Assembly: GCA_944322325.1 (NCBI GenBank)
Contig: CALUOQ010000001.1
Coordinates: forward strand, 186,001 to 250,000
From: an uncultured Alloprevotella sp.
Lineage (GTDB): Bacteria; Bacteroidota; Bacteroidia; Bacteroidales; Bacteroidaceae
Length of the DNA: 64,000 bases
Direction of reading: 5' to 3'
The notes beneath the pieces are model-generated. The model searched no databases. It was given only the letters and a program-made list of their open reading frames with translations, and had not been told where the DNA came from. A program made the translations under genes and the position numbers. Shown here piece after piece: positions 63,632 through 64,000 of this stretch; position 1 is the first letter of the stretch; each line of letters opens with the position of its first letter.

Positions 63632-64000
63632 CTATCTTTTCAGTTCCTCAGGCTTTACGCGCTTCCACAATTCGTACGCCTGGCCTGCGCCGTCGGTCGA
63701 TTTGTAACTGATCGTCATGATGTTCGGGTTGAGCAGTTTGCAGGTCAGTTCGTTATCCTTTCCTTCCAGCTGCTTGCTGAAAGCTGAGAACGCCACTTTC
63801 TCCACGCAAATGCTGTCCGACTTCATCTGGTAGGTGCCATGCGTCGTGATGATCGTATTGAACTCTGCATTGGTCTGCGCCATGACGCAAAATTTGCCGT
63901 CGTCGCTGATCATTTTCCAGACGGGCGCAAGGATCAACGTAGTCGTGCCTTCCTTGCTCTGGCGCGACACGTATTGCTGCCATACGCCGACGATTGTTTT
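63632..64000 (-). CDS. Lipocalin-like (DUF4488-like) protein, 5' end outside window
   Basis: The frame is open to the right edge, so the N-terminus is missing. The visible part starts IVGVWQQYVS, a lipocalin-type G-x-W entry, and continues PVWKMISDDGKFCVM, HGTYQMKSDSICVEKV, KDNELTCKLLNPNIMTISYKSTDG and YELWKRVKP. This matches the pattern of small exported Bacteroidales DUF4488-type proteins. An in-frame GTG at 63970 is not regarded as the start, because the G-x-W motif lies before it. Signal peptide cannot be judged. Confidence 0.72.
   Translation of the reverse strand, partial: KTIVGVWQQYVSRQSKEGTTTLILAPVWKMISDDGKFCVMAQTNAEFNTIITTHGTYQMKSDSICVEKVAFSAFSKQLEGKDNELTCKLLNPNIMTISYKSTDGAGQAYELWKRVKPEELKR

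Overview
The window reads as chromosomal DNA of a moderately GC-rich member of the Bacteroidales. The evidence is the set of gene families (BACON/M60 peptidase, a C-terminal type IX secretion-like sorting domain, Bacteroidales-type sulfatase maturase, GH20/GH29 glycosidases, PD40 and SPOR envelope proteins), the near absence of Shine-Dalgarno sequences, and repeated matches to the Bacteroidetes promoter (TTTG, 19-20 bases, TAnnTTTG). The genus cannot be fixed from this sequence alone. No prophage, insertion sequence, CRISPR array or rRNA was seen.

Layout. 1-4.7 kb: the 3' end of lon, then tgt, an LptF/G-type permease and a DEAD-box helicase. 5-11.4 kb: a small heat-shock protein facing an operon of a DUF1599 protein, a DoxX/thioredoxin-like membrane protein, tpiA, a SPOR protein, folE and thiD, then fabD. 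11.5-15.7 kb: GH13 glycosidase and clpC. 15.8-22.4 kb: anaerobic sulfatase maturase, nagB, and a secreted LRR protein paired with an M60-like peptidase. 22.5-27.3 kb: nucleoside phosphorylase and PD40 protein diverging from a LysM/periplasmic-binding protein and an outer-membrane barrel. 27.4-35 kb: rlmN, pdxA and a run of overlapping genes (nucleotidyltransferase, ATP-grasp, CDP-alcohol phosphotransferase, UPF0104 membrane protein, HAD, sugar MFS). 35-38.7 kb: HhH protein, SUI1 factor, ABC-F protein and three identical tRNA-Val genes. 39-43 kb: etfB-etfA-acyl-CoA dehydrogenase behind a leader hairpin. 43-49.6 kb: GH20, flavodoxin/ferredoxin protein, ispE, serS, mltG. 49.8-55.2 kb: an envelope protein, UPF1-like helicase and a transglutaminase lipoprotein. 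55.3-64 kb: cutC, GH29 fucosidase, a small Cys-rich membrane protein, a Ser-type sulfatase, an MBL hydrolase, gdhA and small envelope genes.

Two themes stand out. First, host-glycan use is spread through the window: M60 mucin-type peptidase, hexosaminidase, fucosidase, a sulfatase of the Ser type that needs the maturase also present here, nagB, and a FucP-like transporter. Second, a family of 21-bp modular repeats (AAAAAC-N5-CTACGAYAGG and derivatives) occurs at five places. Three intergenic copies are folded into long palindromes. Two copies lie inside genes as direct tandem units, in frame, adding seven-residue repeats to linkers of exported proteins. The overlapping 29.6-33.8 kb genes look like an uncharacterised pathway that makes and moves a CDP-alcohol-derived polar lipid or similar molecule.
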